DNA from: Rhynchopus sp. YZ270_cl-10
Lineage: Eukaryota; Euglenozoa; Diplonemea; Diplonemida; Diplonemidae
Length of the DNA stretch: 64,000 bases
Direction of reading: 5' to 3'
NCBI GenBank assembly: GCA_964035575.1
Contig: OZ037931.1
Span: 71,567-135,566, forward strand
Under the pieces are notes generated by a model. It had not been told where the DNA came from, did no database searches, and saw only the letters and a program-made list of their open reading frames with translations. Shown here in pieces: positions 49,990 to 60,160 of the stretch. The position numbers and the translations under genes are program-made. The number at the start of each line of letters is the position of its first letter. Position 1 is the stretch's first letter.

Positions 49990-50165
49990 TTCTAAAAAAG
50001 ATTGGAGGCAGCGCTGCGGGCAAAACAAAACGGATTGAAAAAAAAAAGACTTGTTTCTTTGAGTACTCAATGAACCACAACAACCGTACTTCAGTTAACA
50101 CAATATTTTTCACCTTTTTTGTTTTCGGCTTTGAGCGCACAAACAAAAAGACCCGATATTTTTTT
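49990..50165 (+). repeat. Diverged repeat shared with 63119-63290
   Basis: Matching strings appear in the same order in both: CTAAAAA-GATTG, CAAAACAAAA-CGGAT, a TTCAGTT-type block, a CACC-T-run, and GCGCACAAACAAA followed by GACCCGAT. Spacing differs by a few bases. No coding capacity is seen. Confidence 0.65.
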
Positions 50166-50672
50166 CTCTTTGGACTATCCATCATGATTCTATGTGTGAA
50201 GTTCTGTTATCCTCTGAAGCAAACGCCACGTCGTTTTTTTCTTCTTTTCTTTTGGAAATTCCGAAGTGCAACAAAACCCTGGGGTTCGGTAGCCCACAGA
50301 GCGTGCGTCCCAGAGTGTTTGCAATCTATCGTACACTTTCTTTTAGAATCTAGTAAACGAATGACGCTGTCAGCGTTTTTTAATCCCCCTTTTTTTTCTT
50401 CAAGTATGTTCCTTAACGTGTTATTGCTAAAAAGAGAGTGTACCGTGCATCTATGTATCTAGTATGCTCGCAGCACTCCTTTTTCCAGTCTCGTCAACGA
50501 TATAATACTGCTTTTTGTTCCCCTTTTTTTTTTGGGGAGTTTTTTTTGTGTGGTCTTTTTTCAGCTTTGAAGGTTCTCGGTGCTAATGGAATGCTGAGAC
50601 TTTTCGTGCTGACAGAAAAGCCTCGTATTGTTGTGCAAGATGTGTGTGTGGAATGAATTCATTTAAAGAAAA

Positions 50673-50789
50673 TGGTGTGGCTGAATGGGGAGGGTGCAAA
50701 AAAAAAAGAAGAAGAAAAAAAAAGGGCGCAAAAAAAGTGCGCAGAAGTGCGCAAGAAGTGCGAATCATCCCCCCCTTTCGGACACACCA
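50673..50789. mobile_element. TGGTG-type MITE, 117 bp
   Basis: The termini are TGGTGTGGCTGAA and TTCGGACACACCA. The interior is A-rich, then has AGAAGTGCGCAAGAAGTGCG. It lies 274 bases before member 3's ATG. Confidence 0.75.
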
Positions 50790-51062
50790 GAAAGAAATCT
50801 TTGTTTCGTTAATAGTTAGCTTTTGCATCGAATGTGCGGGTTTTTCGTGCTTCAAAAAATATTTGAACATATTCCTGTGCCACGCAATGTCAAAGGTTGT
50901 TTATTTTATCCAAGGCTCGGTGTCTGTTTTCTTGCTTTCGCAAATTCAATCTTTTTTTTTCAAAAAAAAAAGAACGAAAAATTTTCTTGTACACAAAAAA
51001 AAACGCCCACTCTCGAATTATACCACTCTTTTTTTTTGTGTCAGTACCCCCAACACCGAACA

Positions 51063-52337
51063 ATGTCTTTCTTGGACACTTCGACATTTGGGAGAAAGTT
51101 CTCCATAGCAGTGTCCCTCTGCATGTGGGCGATTGTGCTGTACTTCATTATAAAGCTTTCCACTGAGTACTATGATAGTGGGAGATACGATAAGTCTTCG
51201 GTGACGCAGACGAGCTTTCCGACGATCCCGCTGCCGTACACGGCGCTGTTTGGGGAGGTGGGTCTGTACTGTGAATGGCGGCCCGTCGGATGTGAGTACG
51301 TACCGTTTCGTAAACAGGCGGTGTCCCTGGATGAGGAAGACTGCAAGGATATATTCGATGATGCGAGCTTCGATTTTGTTGGCGTAAGGTATTCCATGAT
51401 CCTCATGAACGCGTCCCGATTCCGTTCAAGCTTCCAAAGCCAAGTGGACAGAGTGACCTTCTCCTTTGCGCTTGTCGAGAAGGACAACATGCCAGCAAGT
51501 TTGCGCACCCTGCAACCCACATACATCCAGAACTATCGGGCTGTCGGTGATGTGCTGAGTTGCAACGCATCGACAGACGCAGGGAACATCGCAACTTTGC
51601 TTCCCGTCAGTGATACACGTCTTGTGTCCAAGATTGTGAGTGGGCGTGCAAGCATACAAGACTTTGGTTCACCGATATACATCGCAAAGAACAACTACGC
51701 ATCGATTGCCTTCAAACTCAGCCAAGAGAAGTTTACTGATGGTACCATCCAAAACACATCCCTTTTCAACGCAATGCAGTTTGGTATTCCTGCTGACCTG
51801 CGCATCCCAAACGTGACAGCGGTTGAGGTTGCTTTGGGGCCAGAAACCTTCACAGTGAGTCGCGTGACACACACGAAGGGGGTGACGCTTATTACTTTGT
51901 TGGGTAGTATCTTTGGTTGGGTTGGGGTGTTTCCTGGTGCATCTGTACAGGCGTTGATTCTGCTTGTATACGGTTTGATTGAGAGCAGGAGGCTGACGAG
52001 GAAGTCAGAGGAGGACGCTCTGTTGTGCGATGAGACGTCTCGTGTACAAAACCTTGAGGAGGAGGTGAAGGAGTTGCGTGTGCTTGTCGGGGACATGCGA
52101 ACGCTTCATGCCGTGCCGCCTTCGCCCGGACCTGTTGTTGGTGGTCCGACTTTCACAGGCAAGAGCCCCATGCAGGTTGGCACAGTGGAGATGGTGAAGG
52201 GCAGGGATGGGCCAGGGGAAAGGGGGTACACACCACCTGTGGACCTCAAGAACCCCATGCACCCGGTTGCTGTGGAGGCGCCCAGACCGAAGTTTAGTTC
52301 CCCGCAAACAGACTTTGTGCACAAACAAACTTTGTAG
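51063..52337 (+). CDS. Two-pass membrane protein family, member 3 (424 residues), mosaic
   Basis: The start is set by alignment with members 1 and 2 (MSFLDTSTFGRKFS) and lies 18 nt after a T-tract and TCAG. The first 60 residues resemble member 2. The middle ectodomain, LRTLQPTYIQNYRAVGDVL through SIQDFG, is almost member 1. From MQFGIPADLRIPNVT to the tail it is again member 2-like. The Cys pair is YCEWRPVGC. TM2 is GSIFGWVGVFPGASVQA. The C-terminal tail is about 30 residues longer than its neighbours', with Pro/Gly-rich strings. The function is unknown. Confidence 0.85.
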   Translation: MSFLDTSTFGRKFSIAVSLCMWAIVLYFIIKLSTEYYDSGRYDKSSVTQTSFPTIPLPYTALFGEVGLYCEWRPVGCEYVPFRKQAVSLDEEDCKDIFDDASFDFVGVRYSMILMNASRFRSSFQSQVDRVTFSFALVEKDNMPASLRTLQPTYIQNYRAVGDVLSCNASTDAGNIATLLPVSDTRLVSKIVSGRASIQDFGSPIYIAKNNYASIAFKLSQEKFTDGTIQNTSLFNAMQFGIPADLRIPNVTAVEVALGPETFTVSRVTHTKGVTLITLLGSIFGWVGVFPGASVQALILLVYGLIESRRLTRKSEEDALLCDETSRVQNLEEEVKELRVLVGDMRTLHAVPPSPGPVVGGPTFTGKSPMQVGTVEMVKGRDGPGERGYTPPVDLKNPMHPVAVEAPRPKFSSPQTDFVHKQTL

Positions 52338-52546
52338 GCGGTCGCTGTCTGGGTTGGGTTGGGTTGGGGATTTAGTCTGGAACGACGTTTCCTGGGTATA
52401 TGTTCTAACACCAAGGTGTTTCGGGAGCGAAACGGATGGCCGACGGAACGTGGTTAGGGAGGGATGGGGGGGTGGGGGTGGGGCAGTCTCACAGTGGGGC
52501 AGGGGTTGGGAGGATACGTTGTGCATATATGGTGCACCTTTTATTT

Positions 52547-52590
52547 AGGTACACTGTTCACGAGAGGGCTTTGTATTTTAAGTCAGCTTT
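52547..52590 (+). repeat. Motif-1 dispersed repeat, short copy
   Basis: This reads GGTACACTGTTCACGAGAGG followed by a CTTTGTATTTTAAGTCA string. The 5' G/C-run part is missing or unrecognisable. Confidence 0.75.
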
Positions 52591-52813
52591 ATTTACACAC
52601 GGTATTGCCAGCAGTGCTTGAAGCGGGATTGTGCCATATGTCTTGTCTGTCTTTCATTTTATTTTTTTTAATTCTGATCCTGAACGGAATTTGCAGCTAT
52701 CGAGACCAGATTATGCACCAAGGATCAACCATGTACGAAATCTGCCTTCCACAACTTCCGAGTTACGGTTTTCTTGGCATTCTGTTTGTTTTTTTTTTTC
52801 TTTGTTTTTTTTT

Positions 52814-52842
52814 TGATAAATTGTTGGAATAGTATAGTTGCC
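52814..52842 (-). repeat. ACTATTCCAACAATTT dispersed repeat
   Basis: Read on the minus strand it gives GGCAACTATACTATTCCAAC and then AATTTATC. Closely similar strings occur at 58310-58340 (plus strand) and at 42218-42240, with a partial copy near 54784. Confidence 0.6.
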
Positions 52843-52987
52843 TCGGTTGTGTTGCCACAATTGGTGCAATCTCCACTTTTCAAAAAGTTCACGAAAAATG
52901 TCTTTGATTTCTTATGAAGGTTCCCCTCCGTTCCCCTCTCCCCCTTTTCCCCCATTTTTAAAACCACCAGGTTATTTCAACAAAAAA

Positions 52988-54052
52988 ATGCAGTACCTAA
53001 GAAAAATGTCGAAGCTGGACATAATATCGCTTGTTGTGAGTGTTGTGATATGGGTCTTGGTGTTGTACATCATGTATGATTTGGTTCTGGATTTTTGGAA
53101 GAGTGGGCGGAAGGAGAAGACATCAGTTACGCAGACCAAGCATTTTAGCATTGAGAGCCCGTCTATAGCGATGATCACTCCTGTAGGTCCGAACTGCGTG
53201 TGGAAGCCGGTGATGTGTTTGTTCACGCCAATGCAGAAGGACGACGTCTCGGACCCCTCTGGGGTTGCTCCAGGTGAGAGCAACTGTCTCAGCTGTTTCA
53301 CCAACGCAACGTTTCTTGTTGAAGGAATGGGGTTTCCTGCATCTGTGTTTAATGGCGAATGCTTGACGAAGATGGGCTATATGTTTCACAGCCAGCTTGA
53401 CGAAATTGACATGGCATTTGCGGCAGTCAATATGTCTGGCCATATTGTCACGAACGACAGTGTTTGCTACAACGGGCCGGGTGAAGAGCGGTCTTCCGCC
53501 ATCTTGCTTCCTGCAGACAAAACTGCGATGGCGAACCAGCAGACAGGAGCGACACCCAAGACTGAGTTTGTCCCTCCACTCTACGTGGCGCACAACCACT
53601 TCGCACCCATCGGCTTCAAACTGAGCCAAGAGGAGGACGCCGACGGCCACGTTGTCAACACAACGCACTTCAGCGCAATGCAGTACACAATCCCAAGACA
53701 CCTCCGCTTTGACCCAGATGCAACACTGATTTCTGCCTCAATTTTCGCCTCTTCCTTCAGCGTTCAACGCATTGTGCACACAAATGGAGAAACAATCCTG
53801 GGACTGCTTGGTGGGATGTTTGGGTGGATCGGTGTCTGGACTGGTGCATGTGTACAGGGGTTGATCTTTTCTATGATGGCAATCTATAAGGCACGTCAAA
53901 CGAACCACGAGGATGTGTTCAAATATGAAGAGGACACGCTGTCGACAACTCTACGGGAGGACATGCGGTCTCAGTTTGAGGATCTGCAGGCAAGGGTAGC
54001 GTCGATGGAAATAGAAATGCGGGGGATGAGGAAAGACATCTTCACGGTATAG
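52988..54052 (+). CDS. Two-pass membrane protein family, member 4 (subfamily B, 354 residues)
   Basis: It starts at the first ATG after an ACCAG acceptor; the ATG at 53006 gives 348 residues, the same length as member 5. TM1 is IISLVVSVVIWVLVLYIMYDL. The Cys pair is NCVWKPVMC, then CLSCFTNATF and further Cys. TM2 is GLLGGMFGWIGVWTGACVQG, nearly identical in member 5. Several N-glycosylation sequons are present. A short coiled coil lies near the C-terminus. Compared with members 1-3 the tail is shorter and the sequence strongly diverged, but the CxW-x4-C box, the FKLSQE-type segment and TM2 align. Confidence 0.82.
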   Translation: MQYLRKMSKLDIISLVVSVVIWVLVLYIMYDLVLDFWKSGRKEKTSVTQTKHFSIESPSIAMITPVGPNCVWKPVMCLFTPMQKDDVSDPSGVAPGESNCLSCFTNATFLVEGMGFPASVFNGECLTKMGYMFHSQLDEIDMAFAAVNMSGHIVTNDSVCYNGPGEERSSAILLPADKTAMANQQTGATPKTEFVPPLYVAHNHFAPIGFKLSQEEDADGHVVNTTHFSAMQYTIPRHLRFDPDATLISASIFASSFSVQRIVHTNGETILGLLGGMFGWIGVWTGACVQGLIFSMMAIYKARQTNHEDVFKYEEDTLSTTLREDMRSQFEDLQARVASMEIEMRGMRKDIFTV

Positions 54053-54287
54053 ATGGTCTTTGTTTTGGCAAAAATGGGAAAAACCCACGCCACGCTATTC
54101 AAAAGTCATTGTGTTTCATCCAAGTGATCCAATCTTAATTCCTACCAATTGATTGCTTCCATGGATAACCCGTTATATGTCAAACGGCGTTAACCTATTT
54201 GGCTTATGCTCATTGTTCTTTTGCCTCTCGAGTCGTAGTGTAAATTAGCGAATTTTTCTGGGTTTTTTTTTTGGGGTAATTATCATA

Positions 54288-56349
54288 ACACCCACGTTAC
54301 TAATACCCATTTACGATAATACCCACTGGGTATTATCGTAAACTTTTTGGGTATTATCGTAAAGTTTTTGGGTATTACCCAGGTTGGGTAGTACCCAGGT
54401 ACCCAGGTACCCAGGTACCCAGGTACCCAGGTACCCAGGTACCCAGGTACCCAGGTACCCAGGTACCCAGGTACCCAGGTACCCAGGTACCCAGGTACCC
54501 AGGTACCCAGGTACCCAGGTACCCAGGTACCCAGGTACCCAGGTACCCAGGTACCCAGGTACCCAGGTACCCAGGTACCCAGGTACCCAGGTACCCAGGT
54601 ACCCAGGTACCCAGGTACCCAGGTACCCAGGTACCCAGGTACCCAGGTACCCAGGTGACCAGGTACCCAGGTACACGGTACACTGGTGTACAAGGAAAAA
54701 AGTCGTGAAAGAGCAACCACAGCTCCACATGACAAACACAAAAGTGTCCAATCACGTGGGGCATTCATGCACTGAGGAGATAATGTTCCAACAATTTACA
54801 AGAAAGATTACTTAACCTACTGCTGGAAGTTGCCAGGTCGTAGTAACACACAAAGTGTGCCTCCGTTCGGGAAGACCGGATATTCTAGAGACCAAAAAGG
54901 CCTCAAGAATATCTTCCGGTAGTCAAGGTAGAACCGAGTGAACGGCCCAAGACCCCCGTGGAGAAGTTAAATGTTGTAATGCTATCAAGTACAAACTGCG
55001 ACCACTGTCTTACCCTCCTCAATGCATGGTGGAAGATGTCTTTGACAACAAATATCCTGTACCCAGGTACCCATATTCCCAGACCCACGCAGCACTACGT
55101 CGCAGTACTACGCAAAATTTACCACCAGACCCTGTCTTCGTGCACCTGAAGTACAACGCCGCAGACAGGCCAAACATGCGTTGGACTCAGAGGAATGCCC
55201 GCTGTGCAGGTATCAAACATGAGAACCAACTCCCAGCAACAAGGGGCGCCTTTTGGCGGGCGTTGTTGAGGGTGTTTGGGGTGCAAAGTTTTCCACAATT
55301 TTGATGCGCGGGTACAGAAGTGTTGTCTTGTTCTTTCATCTCTAGGAATGTAAATGTCAATCGCGTTTAACTACCACTAGGGCTTGTTCAGTGAACCCAC
55401 AAGGGGTCGAAGGGGGTTGGTTATCCCGTATCTATCAAAGGTTGTGTCGACCAGGCGAAACCACTATGTTACGCTGTACGTTGTTAAATCCGAAGAAATA
55501 ACACTTTAGCAGCCGCAGGAAGTTTGCTAAAAAGAGTGCCTCACGCTACACAAACCACCACCCGCGATTGACTTAGATGTTATAACAAAGAGAATTCAGA
55601 ACAAAACAACACCCTGCCCCATACACACTAAATTGTCATGCTTCAAGAACATGCCTGGGCCAAAATTACTATGACGAAAAGGCAACAAGACCACCCACAA
55701 GGAGTGTGAAATGTGCACTGGTTTTCTGGGGGAACGCAATATTTTCTTGTGTCTAGTCCTCCGCGAGCAGAGGACAGACTTTCCGGAAGGTTGCCAAAGT
55801 CGAATTTCTTGCAAGCTATGCTCCCTGGGTTAAATGGCTATAGCAGTGACTGACTAAATGTTCCCACCCAGGTCTTCGTGTGTTGAGGTGTAGAATGTCG
55901 GAGACGGAGAAGCGCAATCGCTGATGCAGTTCAGATTTCGCGATCCTGTGATGAGTGTAAATGTGGGTGTAATTAAGTTATGTCGCTTGGAGAAAGATTA
56001 ATTGTTAATTGCCAAGAAAAATGGTTACCCTGAATTTGAGGATGTAAGACAGGGATGCAAAAAGTTGTGTAAAAAAAACCCCCCCCCCATATATTTACTG
56101 GGGTCGATGAAACCATACCTTGTCTGCACATTCACCAGCGTGCGAGCGCCTCTGATACCTTGCGCGAGTAGCCAGCTAAATCACATCGTACCTGGGTACC
56201 TGGGTAATACCCAAAAAGTTTACGATAATACCCAAAACTAATACCCAAATAGTTTACGATAATACCCAAAAACTTTACGATAATACCCAAAAAGTTTACG
56301 ATAATACCCAGTGGGTATTATCGTAAATGGGTATTAGTAACGTGGGTGT
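54288..56349. mobile_element. 2.06-kb element with ~89-bp terminal inverted repeats and TA flanks
   Basis: Both ends start ACACCCACGTTACTAATACC and agree perfectly, inverted, for about 89 bases. TA flanks both ends (54286-54287 and 56350-56351). Subterminal repeats of GGGTATTATCGTAAA occur several times at both ends. The left arm has expanded into an ACCCAGGT array. Interior reading frames are short. One at about 55026-55304 (with related sequence just upstream) and a Cys-containing stretch near 55690-55810 may be transposase remnants, but I could not assign a family. TA flanks suit a Tc1/mariner-like or similar DNA transposon. Confidence 0.8.
54392..54673. repeat. ACCCAGGT tandem array, about 35 copies
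   Basis: An almost perfect 8-bp repeat with a single change near 54657 (GGTGACC). GGTACC-type palindromes occur in every unit. The right end of the element has only two units, so the array grew within the left arm. Open frames through it are artefacts. Confidence 0.95.
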
Positions 56350-56779
56350 TATAGTCATTTTCCCTTTTTTTTTTTGGGGAGTTTTTTTGTTTTGTTATCT
56401 TCTCAAAACCAACGAAGCTCACAGCATTCACGGGAGGGCAGTCTTTTGGCTGGGTGTGTCTGCGGCAGCTCCTTTCCCCCTTGTGATCCTGCTTTTCACT
56501 GTGATGTGAGGCTTTTGTTTCATCAAAAAATTATTATTATTTTCTTGTCCTTCACTTTAGTGCTGTTTAACCAGAGTGTCTTTCCAAGTGTGCATAGTGT
56601 TTCGTACTGTGCTGCGTTCGTAGTTGCAGACGATTTTATTGCTCTTTACGTAAAACCTAGAGACCTGATTCACTCAAATCCCCAATGTCAAACGGGCAGA
56701 GCTGACCGTTTGTTTGACTATGCAAAATACTCCCTTTTTTTGGGGGTATCTAACTTCCGTTGCTTTCTGGCATTCTTTT

Positions 56780-56812
56780 GGTGACTAAGGTGACTAAGCA
56801 CGAGAGGCTTTC
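56780..56812 (+). repeat. Motif-2 hairpin repeat, copy b (double start)
   Basis: GGTGACTAAG is duplicated head to tail, followed by CACGAGAGGCTT. The GGTTCATCT tail is missing. Confidence 0.75.
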
Positions 56813-56841
56813 CAATGTTCAAAATATTAAGTAATCTAATC

Positions 56842-56882
56842 AGACTAAGCACGAGAGGCTTAGGTTCATCTTACAAACTTTT
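56842..56882 (+). repeat. Motif-2 hairpin repeat, copy c
   Basis: It reads GACTAAGCACGAGAGGCTTA, then GGTTCATCTTACAAACTTTT. TAAGC and GCTTA form a perfect 5-bp stem around ACGAGAG. Confidence 0.85.
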
Positions 56883-56910
56883 CATTTTTTTTCCCTCTCT
56901 TTTTTCCTTC

Positions 56911-56965
56911 TTTCAAGACCACCCTAATCATGGCGTGAGGCTTAGGTTCATCTTGTCAACTTTTT
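56911..56965 (+). repeat. Motif-2 hairpin repeat, copy d (diverged 5' half)
   Basis: TTTCAAG is followed by a changed hairpin, then GAGGCTTAGGTTCATCTTG and a T-run. Confidence 0.65.
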
Positions 56966-57815
56966 GTTTTGTTAGTGCCTGCGTCCCAGAGGCGTTTTGC
57001 ATTATCAACTTCACTTTGTTTTGCACTACAAAAAAAAGTGGTCCGCATCCGAGTATACCTACACTGGTACACAAGTCTTCAAAAACAAGGCGAAAAGGGT
57101 CAAACTGGAGGTTCCTGTTTTCATCCTTATGCGCTTTCTCTTCTTTGAATGGAAGAGTATACTATGGAAGTGATCCTTTAAAAAAAATGAAATCGGCAGG
57201 AAGGCAGCTCTCCCCTTTTGGCCCCGCCGACTCCATTTTTTCTTGGACCGCTTCCAGGGGGGCCGTACATTTGCTTCGTTTCCTTTAAAAAAGGGATGGT
57301 AAAAAAAAAAGTTTTCAATAATTTCACACATTATGGGCAGAACCTTTTGTCCTCAATTTGGGTGTTTTTTTTTATTTTCTTTTTTTTTTTTTTTGTCAAA
57401 AAAAGCCTTCGGGGCGACTTTGAATACGTACCACAAAATCAACATTCATTCATTCATTCATGTTTTGTTTTTATTTTTCATTTTTTTCATTTTTTGTCCG
57501 AGAGTTCCACAAAACGCAATTATTCCACTTCAAAAAGTGTCTTTCCCCTTCCAGGGAAAGATCTGCTCAACCGCGTGCCCTCCCTTTCTTCTCCCCCCTC
57601 AAAAAAAAAAATTGACAGTGGAGCTTGCACCAGGGATTACGCAGCTCCCCCCAAAATAAAAAAAGTACGTGTGGATTTTCAACACGTACAATTCTAAGCA
57701 AAAACAATTAAAAACCGCGCGCGCTTCGCGCGCGCTCTCCCTTGCAAAGTTGGTTGAGAAGGGCTGTGAAAGTTCGAAGAACTGGAGAAATCATCAGTCA
57801 TGGCCCCCAAATGTT

Positions 57816-57964
57816 CCTGGCGAAGCCACGGTACGCAACATTTCTTTAAAATCTTGACATAAAATGGCACTTTCGTTGGTAACTATGGTCTAGTTCCGTA
57901 AATTTTACTTCCATATTTTGCTAAAACGAAAGTTTCTGGCGAAGCCACGGTACGCAACATTTCT
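57816..57964. repeat. Direct repeats of a GCGAAGCCACGGTACGCAAC string
   Basis: CTGGCGAAGCCACGGTACGC and the following AACATTTCT occur at 57817-57845 and 57936-57964. A third, partial ACGGTACGCTAC follows a GCGCCGCAGGCGC hairpin at about 58021-58045. The unit spacing is about 120 and 85 bases. Confidence 0.75.
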
Positions 57965-58122
57965 AAAAAATTGCGTTTAAAATTGCCTATTATGTCATGG
58001 GAAGGGTGTATTGCAATCTAGCGCCGCAGGCGCACGGTACGCTACTTTTTTTCTTTCGCCATGCTGCATGCTCCTTTTCCGGTAAAATAGAAGAAAATTG
58101 TCTCCTACAAATAGAATTCTGT

Positions 58123-58172
58123 AGGGGGTAGGTGAGAGGTGGGGGCGGAGCCCCACCCCTCACCTACCCCAC
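58123..58172. repeat. GC-rich perfect hairpin
   Basis: GGTAGGTGAGAGGTGGGG pairs with CCCCACCCCTCACCTACC around GCGGAG, apart from one mismatch or bulge. It lies in otherwise AT-rich DNA. Confidence 0.75.
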
Positions 58173-58309
58173 CCCAGCCCCAATCCAAAACCCAAATTAC
58201 CTAAGTATGGACACGTATGGACACGTATGGATTCTACCTTTTCAAAAACAATTCACGTATGGATTTCCATACGTTCCACACGTGGAGCGTAATCCCTGGC
58301 TTGCACAAA

Positions 58310-58340
58310 TGGCAACTACACTATTCCAACAATTTTTCAA
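58310..58340 (+). repeat. ACTATTCCAACAATTT dispersed repeat
   Basis: It reads GGCAACTACACTATTCCAAC then AATTTTTC and an A-run. It matches the minus-strand copy at 52814-52842 for nearly all of its length. Confidence 0.6.
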
Positions 58341-59335
58341 AAAAAAGAAAAGAGGAAGGAATCGTTTTTTGAACGTCATTTATGTGCTTTCTTTTTCAAT
58401 AGAAAGTATGTGAAATTAGTTACTCCACAGAAAAAAAAATTCTTCAGTTCAGACCACTCACGTTCCACCCTTTTGCATGAGCTCGAGTGAGATGCGTTTT
58501 AAGCACGTTTCAACTGCTCTTTGTTTATAATTATCCCTTCCTCTCTCGCACACACGTCACAGGAAAGTTTACCCCTTTTCTTGATAATTTGTTGTGGCAG
58601 CTACCCTCCACCCAAAAAAGGATGTGAATGCAGTGCTGCACACATCAGGTTTGGTACAACAAAAAAAAAATTGAAATAACTACACTTCCGGGATGTGAAG
58701 GCCCCACCTTTGACAGCAACGATACTGTGTCGATGTCTTGACCAAGCTGGCAGGTGGTTGGTTACATCCTTGCCGTATCATGCCACCTCTCCAACAAAGT
58801 TTTTTTTTAAGGTGACGAAAAGGGCCTAGGTTATTGTCCACCCCTTATAAAAAGAAGTTGTGTGCCCACTGCATTCATCTGATAATTTTTCTTTGTGTTT
58901 GCTACGTATTTTGTTTTTTTTCCCTCGCTAGCAAGACAAAAAAAAAGAACCGATCTCTGACCAGTATTTCTTCAGTACCACATCAATCGTATGGTTTTCC
59001 TCTTTGTCAAATGAACGCTACCAAAAAGTGAGTATTTTATTCTAATTTGAGCGCAAAGATGAGAAGGAAAACCATTGTAAAATCTGTTGGGATTATTTTT
59101 TTGTTTGTCTGGCTATCACAGTTTGTGTAAAGTAGAAAAAAATTCAAGAAATAATGTCAAGTTTTGACGACAATTTTATACCTCTTATTTGTGCAGACAG
59201 GATAAAAAAGCCGGTCTGTTAGGGGGGATAACGCGTCAGGCTTGAGGAGTTGCTGTTCTGTTCCTGTTCGTTCCGTTTGTGATGTTCTTCATCGTTTTCC
59301 CCCCTGCAACAAACCCACGCTTCTACATTTTCTTT

Positions 59336-59375
59336 CCAAGGTGACTAAGCACGAGAGGCTTAGGGTCATCTATAA
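59336..59375 (+). repeat. Motif-2 hairpin repeat, copy e
   Basis: It reads CAAGGTGACTAAGCACGAGA, then GGCTTAGGGTCATCT, then a T-rich tail. The hairpin stem is intact. Confidence 0.85.
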
Positions 59376-59463
59376 AATCTTTCTTTCTTTTTTTTTTTTG
59401 CTATCAATTTATTGAATGCATATCTTGAAATACTTTAATTTGTATTTTTTTTTTTATATCATT

Positions 59464-59595
59464 GGGTGAAAGTCAAATGTATACACATATACACAGGGTT
59501 ATAGTCAGATCTATACAATGTCTTTTCAATTGTATAGAAATTGTATAGATCTGACTATAACCCTGTGTATATGTGTATACATTTGACTTTCACCC
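59464..59595. mobile_element. Near-perfect palindromic MITE with 9-bp target duplication
   Basis: Arms of about 60 bases begin GGGTGAAAGTCAAATGTATA and are exact complements around a short centre (TCTTTTCAATTG). The flanks are TATATCATT (59455-59463) and TAAATCATT (59596-59604), a 9-bp duplication with one change. Near-identity of the arms suggests a recent insertion or conversion between arms. Confidence 0.88.
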
Positions 59596-59607
59596 TAAAT
59601 CATTTGA

Positions 59608-59640
59608 TGTGACTAAGCACAACGAGGCTCAGGTTCATCT
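59608..59640 (+). repeat. Motif-2 hairpin repeat, copy f
   Basis: It reads GTGACTAAGCACAACGAGGC then TCAGGTTCATCT and an 18-base T-run. The stem is reduced to AGC with GCT. Confidence 0.75.
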
Positions 59641-59844
59641 TTTTTTTTTTTTTTTTTCATTTGGCTCTTTCGCATCGACAATCCTACTGTTCAACAGGGT
59701 TCTTAGGGAGGTGATCAACGCAAAAAGAAAGCACATTTTGTTGCTTTTTTGGCCCCTTCTTGCATTACCCCCCCTTTTTTGTTTGTCTGAACAGAGCAGG
59801 ATTACTGGTGCAGATGTCTGGTTTGAATTGATGACAACCTTTCA

Positions 59845-59886
59845 TTTCAAGGTGACTAATCGCGAGAGTGCTTAGGTTCATCTCAA
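59845..59886 (+). repeat. Motif-2 hairpin repeat, copy g
   Basis: It reads TTTCAAGGTGACTAAT, CGCGAGAGTG, then CTTAGGTTCATCTCAA. Confidence 0.75.
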
Positions 59887-60043
59887 TTTTTTTCTCTTTA
59901 TTTTTCGAGCGTGGGTCTTTTTAGTTCCCCTTTTTTTTGTAATTCAACACAAAGAATGTTAAAGGTTTATTTCTACACATTTTATCGATTCCCGTTCATC
60001 TGATTGATGAGAGGAGGTGAGAGTAAGGCACATCAGATGGCAA

Positions 60044-60160
60044 CCACGAAATGGATGTCGGAGTGCATGGGTTGGAAGGGGGGGTCCACCCCCACGGTGT
60101 ATCGGTCATTGTACCAAAACGTGTACTGTCAAGGGGAGGAGTTTTGTATTTCAAGTCAAT
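60044..60160 (+). repeat. Motif-1 dispersed repeat, long copy
   Basis: The order is CGAAATGGATGTCGG, GCATGGGTTGG, a GGGGTCCACCCC palindrome, GGTCATTGTACCAAAA, GTACTGTCAAGGGGAGG and TTTTGTATTTCAAGTCAA. The CACGAGAGGG core has changed here. Confidence 0.8.

Larger units (their letters stand above)
49320..51062. other. Spacer between membrane-protein members 2 and 3
   Basis: No gene is supported. It contains a perfect small hairpin, CAGATATC-CGT-GATATCTG, near 49715, a motif-1 copy (49884-49960), a diverged repeat shared with 63119-63290, and a MITE (50673-50789). The open frame of member 3 extends upstream to 50823, but its family start is at 51063. Confidence 0.6.
52338..52987. other. Spacer between membrane-protein members 3 and 4
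   Basis: It holds a motif-1 copy (52547-52590) and one ACTATTCCAACAATTT-type repeat in minus orientation (52814-52842). The last 50 bases are a C/T tract ending in ACCAG (52970), 17 nt before the next ATG. Confidence 0.6.

Noticed and set aside
50823-51062. Upstream extension of membrane-protein member 3
   Set aside because: It is translated A- and T-runs; alignment with members 1 and 2 puts the start at 51063, just after an acceptor.
54283-54815. Open frames on both strands with repeated GYLGTWVP or PRYPGTQV
   Set aside because: They arise from the ACCCAGGT array; 8 bp against 3 cycles through all frames without stops.
56842-59375. Motif 2 as the spliced-leader RNA gene itself
   Set aside because: Sequence upstream of the donor-like AAG-GTGAC is not conserved among copies, so there is no common leader exon.
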